A stretch of 51,690 nt of DNA from Asterionellopsis glacialis (taxonomy: Eukaryota > Bacillariophyta > Plagiogrammaphyceae > Rhaphoneidales > Asterionellopsidaceae), in the NCBI GenBank assembly GCA_014885115.2, contig WKLE02001153.1:8027-59716 (forward strand), in the 5' to 3' direction. Position numbers and translations under genes: made by a program. The notes beneath the pieces are model-generated. The model was not told the origin of the DNA, searched no databases, and was given only the letters and a program-made list of their open reading frames with translations. Positions 20,542-30,081 of this stretch are shown here, one piece after another (the stretch's first letter is position 1; the number at the start of each line of letters is the position of its first letter).

Positions 20542-20986
20542 AGACCCTGTTTTAACAACTTTTTTTTTTTCCGAAAAGCCGAAAAGACGTCCGGTTTAGT
20601 GGGCGACTTATGGGGTNNNNNNNNNNNNNNNNNNNNNNNNNNNNNNNNNNNNNNNNNNNNNNNNNNNNNNNNNNNNNNNNNNNNNNNNNNNNNNNNNNNN
20701 NNNNNNNNNNNNNNNNNNNNNNNNNNNNNNNNNNNNNNNNNNNNNNNNNNNNNNNNNNNNNNNNNNNNNNNNNNNNNNNNNNNNNNNNNNNNNNNNNNNN
20801 NNNNNNNNNNNNNNNNNNNNNNNNNNNNNNNNNNNNNNNNNNNNNNNNNNNNNNNNNNNNNNNNNNNNNNNNNNNNNNNNNNNNNNNNNNNNNNNNNNNN
20901 NNNNNNNNNNTACGACCCCCAAAAACAGCGGACGTGATTTCGGCTTTTCGGCTTTTCGGAAAAAAAAAAAGTTGTTAAAACAGGGT
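20542..20986. mobile_element. Inverted-repeat element interrupted by an assembly gap
   Basis: The left arm (20542-20593) starts AGACCCTGTTTTAACAACTT. The right arm (20929-20986) is its inverse complement and ends at GGGTCT. Both continue through a T/A run and CCGAAAAGCC repeats; the right arm has one extra CCGAAAAG unit. The gap of 294 N (20617-20910) lies between the arms. Perfect outer ends and a foldback structure suggest a MITE or foldback transposon whose middle could not be assembled. No clear target-site duplication is seen, so the class is open. Confidence 0.7.
20617..20910. other. Assembly gap (294 N)
   Basis: A run of undetermined bases. Its size may be estimated, not measured. Any frame through it is meaningless. 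Confidence 1.
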
Positions 20987-21576
20987 CTAATACTTATTAT
21001 GTACCTACGGTACTCGTACACTTACAATTTCAGCTCTACCCAGGTAGTCCTACATACTTCACTCCTACCAGTTTTACCCAAGATACTGTGCCTGGTACCT
21101 GGTTCTTGGTCAATGATACGTACCGGTACCTGGTACCTGTACTATTCTACCGGTACTAGGTACAAGATATTGAAAAGTGTCCAATCAATTGGACTTTGGA
21201 TTGGCTGTATACCCGGTACAGAGGGGACCTCTACAGTCAGCATTTAAAAGGTACCTGGTAGACCCAGTTAGGTACTGTAAGCTGTACTGTACTTTAGTAC
21301 CTGTAGAATCGAGAGAAATCTTTTCGTTGTCTATAATAATCTGTCAACAAAAAATATTCTCTTTCATGTTCGTAGAAACTTGCCAACCAATGTACCAGGG
21401 TACCACGTACATAAGATCATAATATTTTTTTTAGGAGGCAGATGTTTCGCATCGTGTCAGTCACCCATCAGATCTTGACCCATAGCACCGACCCACCAAC
21501 ACACAGCAGGCACCTTACCTATACAGCCTTGTTGTCACTGTACGAAATGGAATATTGAAGGCATAACTGTATCCTC

Positions 21577-23852
21577 ATGGCAGAGAATCTCCACATGAGC
21601 TCTCAACCAGTGAAGGTGCATATACCTATTTGGAAGGTCTTCAGTTTTTCTTTGTTCACAACTGCTTTCCACTATGTCGGTTGTGTTGAACCCAGTATCC
21701 CCCGAGCATGTATACCTCCTCATAACAAGTATAGATTTTGCAACAGCTCGTTGCCACTGGACACGCGATTGGACGACTTAATTAGTCGTTTAACTCTGGA
21801 AGAAAAGCCAACTCTCTTGATAGCAAGAGAATCACCAAAGGGAAACATCAGCAGGTTAGGAATCCCAGAATGTAAGTTAAAAAAAACATTGTAAACAGCT
21901 CAAGTAGAAGAGCAACAGTCACAACGGTGTACATCTATCTAACCTCTCTCCCCCGTGTCCTAATCATCACCACCATTATCATATAGATGACTGGGGTGGA
22001 AATTGTATCCATGGAGTTCAATCACGTTGTGCACCTAATGGACGCTGCCCAACATCTTTTCCAAACCCCAATACTTTAGGGGCTTCCTTTAACGAGTCAC
22101 TTTGGAAAATGATGGGAAGAGTTATTGGTATCGAAATGAGATCTCTATGGTTACAAAACGTAGGTGAAAATCATCCATCTAGCTTGCCACACTTTGGTCT
22201 GGATTGCTGGTCTCCCAATGTGGGTATCCAAAGAGACCCAAGATGGGGACGGAACATGGAAACACCTTCAGAAGACCCTTATCTATGTGGCAAGTATGGC
22301 TCACAATACAGTTTGGGACTACAAAATAATTCGATTGACCCTCGGTACCTCCAAGGAGTTGCGACTCTAAAACACTTCGATGCGAATAGTCTAGAAGGGA
22401 ACTGGTACAATAATGGAACATGGGGCAAAGATGCTCCACTCACACGACATACAGTTGATGCCGATATCTCGTCGTACGATTTGCGCAGTTCGTACTTGCC
22501 GGCCTTTCGAACATCTGTAATTGAAGGAGGAGCTGCTGGTGTCATGTGTTCATACAACAGTATCAACGGAGTACCATCTTGTGCCAATGGCTGGTTATTG
22601 CAGGAAATTTTGCGAGACGAGTGGAAATTTCGAGGATATGTTGTATCAGATAGTGGGGCTGTAGTGGATATTCTAAGTTACCATCACTACTCATCGAATT
22701 GGACTGAAACAGTGGCAAAGGCAATCAATGCAGGTTGTGACATTGAGTCTGCACCTTGGCCCAGGAATCATGCTTATGCGACTGATGGCCCATACATCAA
22801 GTACCTCCCAGCCGCAGTATCGGAAGGGCTTGTGAGTGAATCTGCAATCGATAAAGCTTTGAAACACTCGTTGGGGCTGCGGTTCCGTCTTGGTCTGTTT
22901 GATCCTATTGAGGGCCAGCCTTTCTGGCATGTCCCTCCAAATGTAGTGCAAAGTGCAAAACATGTACAACTGGCAAAGGATTCAACGGGACAAGGGTTCG
23001 TTCTATTAAAGAATGATAGAAATCTATTGCCTTTGAAGCCATCAATACGAATTGCAGTTATCGGGCCACACTCGAATGATAGAAGGGCAATGCTTGGCAA
23101 TTACTTGGGTGAAATATGTTTCAAAGATAGCACAAATCAATGTGTAACATCGTTTTTCGAAGGATTTGAAGACGCTGTGAAGGACCACGGCGGAAGTGCT
23201 AAAAATGCAACAGGTTGTACTGTAAATGGAACCTCTACAACTGGGTTTGAAGCAGCAGTTGCTTTGGCAAAGGATAGTGATGTGGTAGTTTTCGTCGGTG
23301 GCATTGATGGTAGTATCGAGGGAGAAGGGTACGACCGGCCCGACTGATTTTGACATGAGTGCTTCGCCAGGACGCACATACAGGTATTACACTGGCAAAC
23401 CCATCTTTCCATTCGGGTATGGCTTGAATCCTTTGACTACTTTTTCAATCAGGAGTAATGCCGTCTCTTCGAAGATGGTAAAGGGTATTTCTTCAACTAT
23501 TGTATCAGTGCAGGTAGCAAACGAAGGGTCTCGCGAGGGAGATGAAGTTATTATGGCATTTTTAGAGCCTGCAGAAGGGACAATTCCGTGTTCAGAGCCC
23601 GCATCGAAAATTGTAAAGCAGCTTTTTCGATTCAAAAGAGTAAGCTTAAAAGCTGGTGAAAGTTGCAAGGTGAAGTTCTTGATCACCACCAAAATATTCC
23701 AATTGTTTGATTCTTCGGGGAACGAAAGGATCTTTCCTGGAAACTACACAATACAATTCACAAATGGCATTGGTGCTTCAAGCACTATAAGAGTTACCAT
23801 TGACAAGAAGGCTCGTATCACCACTTCAACAAATCTTTTATCAATTGAATAG
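21577..23852 (+). pseudogene. GH3 beta-xylosidase/glucosidase-like gene with internal deletion and frameshift
   Basis: Exon 1 is 21577-21871; a 115-bp intron (21872-21986, GTAAGT..ATAG) rebuilds the family motif GIPEYDWGGNCIHGVQ. The GH3 catalytic barrel follows: SPNVGIQRDPRWGRNMETPS-type block, KHFDANSLE, GVMCSYNSINGVP and the nucleophile region YVVSDSGAVVDI. The second domain begins (RIAVIGPHSNDR) and reaches DGSIEGEGYDR. There about 130 residues expected in the family are missing, and the sequence jumps within about 10 bases (near 23335) to PGRTYRYYTGKPIFPFGYGL in another reading frame, ending at 23852 after the fibronectin-III-like tail. The deleted part should contain the general acid/base of this subfamily. 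Hence probably inactive. An N-terminal hydrophobic segment suggests the ancestor was secreted. Confidence 0.8.
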
Positions 23853-24341
23853 CTTACAATGGCAAACTACCTATCGGCTCACCACGGCGTGGTCTCTTAA
23901 AACGGCTCAAGCAGTGGCAAACTAAAAAATAATTTTTAGGAACCTCTCTAGTCCAAGGAGATAAACGCCTCTAGACTGTATCAAATATATTACTTATCTG
24001 CGTTCATGACTGCGTTGCGTTTTCACAGTAAAGAGTGGTACCCTTTCGAAGCTGTGGCTCGTAAGTTGTTGTGACAAATCCATGTTGCCGTGCACAGGAG
24101 GAGGAGGACAAGCAAGTAGGGAAAAAGTGCTCACGTATCGCATAGATTGATCTAAATCTTGGGCGATCGACAGGAGCGATGAAGATTATGTGATTAGAGA
24201 ATAACAAAAAAAGCTAAGACACTGGAAAAGCTATTTGTATCTTTCACAGCTTGTGTTGGATCCAGTTTATTCGTCTGAGGAAAATACAACAGGTTTTTAC
24301 TTTACATTATGGTGCTCATTGAGGAATACATGATAATTTTT
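23853..24341. other. Intergenic stretch, nothing recognised
   Basis: The 3' flanks of the GH3 gene and of the convergent DUF4116 copy. The part from about 24305 matches the flank of the first DUF4116 copy. Short frames have no protein character. Confidence 0.5.
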
Positions 24342-25091
24342 CTAAGAGTTTTGTTTCACCAAATCAGGTTTGTTGCTAAGATAATAAAATAGATAGAATG
24401 GAATACTACTTTGTTTTGCGAGTATGCTGGCCCATAACGAGTGTGGGATAAAATTATCTTGTTCACATAGCATATTTGGAATCCCCATGCTAACAAAATT
24501 ATGACAGAAAAGGACGTCTTTGTCTTTCTGAAGATCACTTGAGATGTACCCAAATGCATTTCTACGATTCTTCACTGCAATGAGTATAACCTCTTTATCT
24601 GCCCGAACTTCTGCTGTGGCATATTTAAGTGCATATCCATGCGACTTTACTGCAGCAAGAACTACATCTTTATCTGCCTTGAGTTTATGGGATGCATAAT
24701 ATAATGCTGATCCATTCCTACGTACTGCAGCAAGAACCACATCTTTATCTTGTTGAAGTTCATCAGAAGCCCATTCGAGTAGATATCCATCTTGCTTTAC
24801 AGCTGCAAGCACAGTATCTTTATCTTCTTTAAGCTTATCATCCGCATAATATAGTGCCTCTCCCTCATTCTCTACGGCTGAAAGTACTACCTTTTTATCC
24901 CTTCGAAGCTCACGAGAGGCGTATTGAAGAGCCTGTCCATTTGACTTTACTGCAGCAAGGACTATATCTTTATCTCCCTTGAGTTTATCGGACGCATACT
25001 TTAGTGCAAATCCTGTTTTTTTCACAGCCTTAAGTACTACCTCTCGATCTGTTTGAAGTTCAGTAGTGGAATTCAGCAGGTCTCCAATCAT
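24342..25091 (-). CDS. DUF4116 repeat protein (paralogue with intact frame)
   Basis: About 249 residues from ATG 25091 (an upstream in-frame TTG at 25109 is not used as start). Nearly the whole protein is a row of about eight 25-residue DUF4116 units, DKxVVLAAVKxxGxALxYASxxL, predicted as short helical pairs. The last about 60 residues (from CHNFVSMGIPNMLC) leave the repeat pattern, are hydrophobic in places and may come from a degraded final unit or new tail. The N-terminal 80 residues and about 300 bp of upstream DNA match the copy at 19.6-20.4 kb, so the pair arose by segmental duplication. Function is unknown; the repeats may form a protein-binding surface. No targeting signal is seen. 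Confidence 0.75.
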   Translation of the reverse strand: MIGDLLNSTTELQTDREVVLKAVKKTGFALKYASDKLKGDKDIVLAAVKSNGQALQYASRELRRDKKVVLSAVENEGEALYYADDKLKEDKDTVLAAVKQDGYLLEWASDELQQDKDVVLAAVRRNGSALYYASHKLKADKDVVLAAVKSHGYALKYATAEVRADKEVILIAVKNRRNAFGYISSDLQKDKDVLFCHNFVSMGIPNMLCEQDNFIPHSLWASILAKQSSIPFYLFYYLSNKPDLVKQNS

Positions 25092-26183
25092 TTTTTTGCT
25101 ATGACGCAACTACAAATTTATGCATTGCTTGTGATGAAATTGCATCAACGTGACAAATGCTCGAGTTAAAATTCAACGTTCTCAACAACCTGCAAGCCTT
25201 TCTATAAAATCTTAATTACAATTTTAATAGTGGGATCTATCTGTGTATTATTGTGGCAGTAGGTTCTAGGACTGTTACAGAGAGTCAATGTGGTTCAACT
25301 TTAATCCGCGTATGAAACCCAACAGTACAGTGTGAAACTCAACAAATTACCAGAAGCACAAAGCTGCGGTGGGATATTCCATGGCTCTGTATCCTGGGGT
25401 GGGTTTTGTTGTGTTGGATGTTGTCCATCAACGAAAAAGTCGAGAGTCGAATCGCAGGAAAATATTTTTACCACAACTTTGCTGTAACCCAGTTACCGTA
25501 CACGACTTTTCTAATATAAAAAATATTCTATCATCACACATCATTTCTAACTTAAGTGGTCCGTATTATAGTGTCCAAACCATATTACCTTTACTCGTAC
25601 AGTAACCAGCGTACTAGGTACCAAGTACTCTCGTTAGTCAAGTCTGCAGTTCCCTTGTGTCTCGTGCATCTCTATAAAAAGGTACCTGCTGGTACAAGTG
25701 ATACCTAGTACATTTAATATTACCGATATGTTTTCGTGCATTCGACAACCCGATGGCAGTTGGTGATATTTTTCTTTGTTTTAGTATGGGAAAAAAATAT
25801 TCGTGCATGTCCTTCAATTAAATTTAGAAGTACTTACTTAGGTCGTACGCATACCTGGTACAGTAATTAAGGAGTTTATGTAGGTCTGATATTGCAGAAA
25901 AACATCAGTTGGACAGGAATCAATATTTTATACCGGTAGCAGTATACCAGGTACAGAATTCATCCGTTACAATGAGTTCCATAAAACACATGACAAGCCG
26001 GTCGTGGCAAGAGAAACGCGATTTCGGTTTGGTTGTCAAGAACAAAAATAAGCTAGAGAGTTCTCATCTCATCGCGCTGTCTCTTACGGTATCTTATTAC
26101 ATCCATGTCTACTCCACAGAGATCACTTTTGCCTCAAACAAAATAATAAATAGATCCAAGTTTCAATTCAAAATTGTTTTGAT
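25092..26183. other. Intergenic region: duplicated 5' flank, then GGTACC-rich spacer
   Basis: 25092 to about 25455 aligns with 20116-20400 (shared words such as AACCTGCAAGCCTTTCT, GTGTGAAACTCAACAAATT). About 25600-25950 carries GGTACC/CCTGGTAC palindromes. The end is the 5' region of the glycine-rich membrane protein gene. No gene is seen. Confidence 0.55.
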
Positions 26184-27167
26184 ATGAGTGTTACCATGAG
26201 TTTCTTCACTTGGCTCTTCATGTCATTAGTTGTTACTTCAAGTGCATCTGGTGAGGAATTACGAAATCTCCGTGGCGGTAGTGGAGGCGGCGGTGGCGGT
26301 GGCAAAGGGGGGGGCAGCAGTGGTGGTAGTTACAGCGGTGGCGGAGGAGGTTTTAGACCCGTCGGCGGCAACTCTGGCGGAGGTGGTGGTAGTTTAATTG
26401 TACTGATTATTGTTGTTGTAATAGTTGTGGGTATCATTGTACGTTACATCTGGTGCAAACCTCGAAAGGCTATGGAGTACAACCAAGGGGTGTATGCCGA
26501 AGGTTGCAAGAAAGCAATGGAGAGTGTAAAGTCGGATGAAATGACTCAAGAAAAGCCCATGACCGTGCCATATTCTGGAAAATACTCTTATTCTTACAAA
26601 GAGAATCAAACAGGAGTAGACACTGATGGAACAATTCAAATTTCCTTTACAAATGACGATAGTGGAAATGGCTTCAAAATATCTGGATCAAGTACTGATA
26701 GAGATGGAGTTACAAATATTAAAGATGGATATGCTACTAACACTGGCAAAGCTTGGTGGATTGAGATATATACCAGTGGAAACGACACCGGTATGGAAGT
26801 TGTATCATGGGGAACGTTCGATTTTACGCTAAAGAATTTCACGGGAGGTCAATGGGTAGCAAGCACAGGTATTGATGGGACGTATACATACTTTGCGGCA
26901 AAGGATGCACCTGTTTCAGAAGAGTTACAGGTAGAATCTTCCATATTTGTACCTCCTTCGGCACCAGTTTCGAATGGAAACGATTCAGAAAAACCAACTA
27001 CACCTACTTTATTTGTACCTTCATACGAAGGTGTCTCAAATGGACCCGTATCCGATCCGCAGGCTACACCTACTGTATTTGTACCACCATCTGGAACAGT
27101 GTCAAATAAGCAGGCAGAGATGAGTATCTCTGAACAAATGATGCAAGATTTGAAGAAGCCTTATTGA
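26184..27167 (+). CDS. Secreted-type I membrane protein: signal peptide, RXL, Gly-rich region, one TM, cytosolic domain with FVP repeats
   Basis: A 327-residue protein I do not recognise as a named family. Visible parts: signal peptide (1-22), an RNL/RNLR motif at 27-30 right after it, a lumenal Gly/Ser-rich segment (31-70), one transmembrane helix (about 71-92, LIVLIIVVVIVVGIIVRY), a folded-looking cytosolic domain of beta character (about 125-245, YSGKYSYSYKENQTG ... GTFDFTLKNFTGGQW), and three C-terminal repeats of [ST]xFVPxxxxVSN (about 253-312). RXL after a signal peptide is a processing site in diatom biosilica proteins, and SP-RXL-TM-cytosolic tail is the layout of silicalemma proteins such as silicanins. 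That comparison is inference only. The frame is intact although both neighbours are pseudogenes. Confidence 0.7.
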   Translation: MSVTMSFFTWLFMSLVVTSSASGEELRNLRGGSGGGGGGGKGGGSSGGSYSGGGGGFRPVGGNSGGGGGSLIVLIIVVVIVVGIIVRYIWCKPRKAMEYNQGVYAEGCKKAMESVKSDEMTQEKPMTVPYSGKYSYSYKENQTGVDTDGTIQISFTNDDSGNGFKISGSSTDRDGVTNIKDGYATNTGKAWWIEIYTSGNDTGMEVVSWGTFDFTLKNFTGGQWVASTGIDGTYTYFAAKDAPVSEELQVESSIFVPPSAPVSNGNDSEKPTTPTLFVPSYEGVSNGPVSDPQATPTVFVPPSGTVSNKQAEMSISEQMMQDLKKPY

Positions 27168-27283
27168 GTTCATCTGCTTGAGTGTTATCCATATTTTCAT
27201 TTGTTGCGGGGCTGTCTCATATGGTACGCGTATTTATAACTTAGCGTCAAACTATGTAGACAATCTTGATTTCTATTTTCAAT

Positions 27284-28010
27284 ATGTTGTATGGGATAGT
27301 GGTGTTGTGGTGGATATTCTAAGTTACCATCACTACTCATCGAATTGGACTGAAACAGTAGCAAAGGCAATCAGTGCAGGTTGTGTCATTGAGTCTGCGC
27401 CTTGGCCTAGGTATCATGCGTATCCGACTGATGGCCCATACATCAAGAACCTAGCAGCCGAAGTGTCAGAAGGGCTTGTTAGTGAATCTGCAATCGATGA
27501 AGCTTTGAAAAAGTCGTTAGGGCTGCGATTTCGTCTTGTGTTGCTTGATCCTATTGAGGCTGGCCCTCCAAATGTAGTGCAAAGTGCAAAACATGTACAA
27601 CTGGCAAAGGATTCAACGGGACAAGGGTTCGTTCTATTAAAGAACGATAGAAATCTATTGCCTTTGAAGCCATCAATACGAATTGCAGTTATCGGGCCAC
27701 ACTCGAATGATAGAAGGGCAATGCTTGGCAATTGCTTGAGCGAAATATGCTTGAAACAATGCACAAATCCATGTGTAACATTGTTTTCGAAATGTTTAGA
27801 TTCATTGAAAAAAATAGAGAATTGATTAATGGTATATACTACGAAATTCAAGTCAACAATCAAATGTTAAAGCAGTTGCGACTCTGGTACAAAAATGGAA
27901 CATCGGGGAAAGATGCTCCACTCACACGACATACGGGTGATTTCCAATATCTCGTTGTACGATTTGCGCAGTTCGTATTTGCCGACGTTCCGAACATCTG
28001 CAATATTTTA
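27284..28010 (+). pseudogene. Rearranged GH3 relic (permuted order)
   Basis: 27284-27795 is about 90 percent identical by eye to 22636-23165 of the GH3 gene (from the nucleophile region through RIAVIGPHSNDRRAMLGN), with an 18-base deletion and changes such as VVSDSG to VVWDSG. Then 27873-28010 matches 22356-22520, which lies upstream in the gene (APLTRHT, SSYDLRSSYLP region) and is frameshifted here. So a later part is followed by an earlier part. This order fits a collapsed tandem array of GH3 copies. It cannot encode an enzyme. Confidence 0.85.
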
Positions 28011-28030
28011 CCACGACTGAACATACATGA

Positions 28031-28674
28031 CTGAAAACAGGTGAATCATCAGTAACACACACACAGCATATGCCATCAAAGAGCTTTACATAAAATAATT
28101 GCATTAAAGTTGATCATAGTTGATCATTTAAAATATCGTTCAAAATGTGCATCAAGTCTTTCTGTCGATGGATTGGCCAGATCCCAATGGCTATAGGTGT
28201 AGCCATTTGTCGCATTGGTGCTCTCTGTAATGAAAATGATAATCACTGTTGTCAAGGAATTCAACGACTCATGATTTTGCTTGGTTGTATCTGTTGTTGG
28301 ATGAGTATATTTTGTACGGCACCATGTCAACAAGATTAATCATATAGTACGAGATTCGTAGAAAGTAAGGGTCAATTCCTTTGTTTGGAACAAAATCTGG
28401 CACATGATCTCTGTCATAGCTTTCCTTGACAACTTATTACTCAAAGTTCCTGCTTTTGCCTGCATCTTCTGTGGAGTCAAGTGCCCCCCCAAAAGCCAAA
28501 TCCTCCAGGCGTTGCAAGCTAAGGGTCAAGTACACCACGGATGGGGTTATCTCGAATTCCTTTGGTAGTACATCTTCAATGCAAAAGAGTGGATATCACG
28601 CCCAGGAACACTCAAGATGTCATTCGTTAGAGGCAATGGTTATGTGAGAAAAGGAATATCAGATGCAAATTTTT
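28031..28674. other. Intergenic region with one small cysteine-rich frame
   Basis: Apart from the frame at 28145-28339 I see only AT-rich spacer and a short direct repeat GTTGATCATAGTTGATCA near 28110. Confidence 0.4.
28145..28339 (+). CDS. Small Cys-rich hydrophobic hypothetical protein
   Basis: 64 residues from ATG, with nine cysteines and two hydrophobic runs (MAIGVAICRIGALC and LMILLGCICCWMSIFC). Codon use looks plausible, but no family is recognised. It lies just downstream of the GH3 relic. It may be a real small membrane protein or a chance frame. Confidence 0.25.
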   Translation: MCIKSFCRWIGQIPMAIGVAICRIGALCNENDNHCCQGIQRLMILLGCICCWMSIFCTAPCQQD

Positions 28675-30081
28675 CTACCAGGCCACGTCTCCCTCACTTC
28701 CAGGTGCTGTGCGTAATAAAGGATCCTGGTTTTCAAGAAAAGGAAAGAAAATATCATACTTGTGTAAGCTGATTACTGAAAGAAAGCAAAATAATCGAAA
28801 ATTAAAATAAAAATTCTCACTTCTTACCGATTCACCGCGTTGCGATGGTACAACTGTTACAGACGGCAATGCTTCACTTGACATGGAAATATCATCTGCA
28901 TTGCCATCACCATCCGAATTTTCGCCTTTAGTTTCGTACACTAAAATTACAACTCCCAACATAAGAATTGCCAATCCAAGCGGGTAAAGAACAAAGTTGT
29001 ATATATGTTCTAGGTTCGAAAATGTTTTGTAGTGAGTTACACTCATAATACTAGCGGAGACGACAAAGGATCCAACAAACATGGCCGACGAATAGGTAGC
29101 ATCATATCGTTTCATACATGCCGTCAAAAGCAGGAGTCCAATAAAAGCTGTAGTCATGGCAAGGAACATCATGAAATAAAAATGCCACGGCAAGGACAAT
29201 CCTATATTAGAATTCGATTCCTGTTTTGCGTGCACAGCTTTCAAAATTGTGAGGGAGTCTTTCAAAAAGTTCTGCAAACCAGTTATGGAACCACCAGAGA
29301 CACCCCATGCAAACCGTCTCAAAAGTAAGGATTGTCCATATTTCATTTCAAACCCTAATGCTACCATCCAGATAGCAATTGCTACAAAATATGCAAGGAA
29401 CAGAGGTTCACGATATGAATCTTCTACTTCTTTCACAGTAACCCCATTATCATTTGTATGGTCTCCAAAGATTGCCACAATAACTTCCCCAACTACAATC
29501 AATGTTGCAGCCAGTACTTGTCTCCGAGTTGGTTTTTCATTAATCAACGGATTTGATAGTAGTACAATCCACACCAAGGTCAAACCTGAAAAAGGAGCCA
29601 GAATGGAGGGTGATGCATAATTCATAGCTAGGACGCAACATAGTGGGTTCAGAAAAGTCATGCCCATCATTCCACCAAAGCGAAGAGAGTACGCTAATGC
29701 TTTGGTCTTTGTGGATAATGATAATAGTGATGACGGGTTACCGTTGCTGCTTTCGCCGTTAGTGTTGATGCTATGGTTTTCTTGATGCGAAACAACGTCT
29801 TCTTGCATCTTTTGATAAAACGCTCCTTCTTCCCGTGCTGGTTCAATTTTTCTCCACTCTTCTTCGCTAATGTCAACATCAGCGAAGACATCGGTGGCAG
29901 TCGATGTCACATCATTGCTTAGAACGTGCCCAACATTATTACTTTCATCATCATTTCCGTGCAACTCTAGCAACCAAGATTTCCTAATTGCCAATTTTGA
30001 AGCACCTCCAATCACAGATGCTAGCACAGATAAAGCAATACCTTTAATCCAATCTTCTACGGATACAGCAGAACCTGTCAT
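28675..30081 (-). CDS. DMT-superfamily / NIPA-like multi-pass transporter
   Basis: 468 residues if read straight through. About nine to ten transmembrane helices: an N-terminal one (near 12-30), a hydrophilic loop (40-125), then helices from SLRFGGMMGMTFLNPLCCVL through LYPLGLAILMLGVVILVY. The ASPSILAPFSGLTLVWIVLL and RRQVLAATLIVVGEVIVA segments match the NIPA/DMT (EamA-like) pattern of magnesium and metabolite carriers. A likely intron, 28827-28726 (GTAAGA..CCAG, 102 bp), would remove a Phe/Leu/Tyr-rich stretch and join RGES to DPLLRTAPGSEG. Because it is a multiple of three and free of stops, retention would add 34 residues. The substrate is unknown. Confidence 0.75.
   Translation of the reverse strand: MTGSAVSVEDWIKGIALSVLASVIGGASKLAIRKSWLLELHGNDDESNNVGHVLSNDVTSTATDVFADVDISEEEWRKIEPAREEGAFYQKMQEDVVSHQENHSINTNGESSNGNPSSLLSLSTKTKALAYSLRFGGMMGMTFLNPLCCVLAMNYASPSILAPFSGLTLVWIVLLSNPLINEKPTRRQVLAATLIVVGEVIVAIFGDHTNDNGVTVKEVEDSYREPLFLAYFVAIAIWMVALGFEMKYGQSLLLRRFAWGVSGGSITGLQNFLKDSLTILKAVHAKQESNSNIGLSLPWHFYFMMFLAMTTAFIGLLLLTACMKRYDATYSSAMFVGSFVVSASIMSVTHYKTFSNLEHIYNFVLYPLGLAILMLGVVILVYETKGENSDGDGNADDISMSSEALPSVTVVPSQRGESVRSENFYFNFRLFCFLSVISLHKYDIFFPFLENQDPLLRTAPGSEGDVAW

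Larger units (their letters stand above)
20116..21576. other. Intergenic region with assembly gap and GGTACC-rich sequence
   Basis: 20116 to about 20400 is the 5' flank of the DUF4116 copy and is homologous to 25092-25455. 20542-20986 is an inverted-repeat element around a run of N. About 21050-21415 is dense in GGTACC, CCTGGTACC, TACCGGTA and GTAC-containing palindromes. No gene is seen. The last 150 bases are the 5' flank of the GH3 gene. Confidence 0.6.

Noticed and set aside
20599..21021. Open frames across the assembly gap
   Set aside because: They consist mainly of undetermined bases.
26262..26275. RNLR read as an oomycete RxLR effector motif
   Set aside because: The protein has a transmembrane helix directly after the Gly-rich stretch and a cytosolic domain; RXL processing fits better, and four residues are weak evidence either way.
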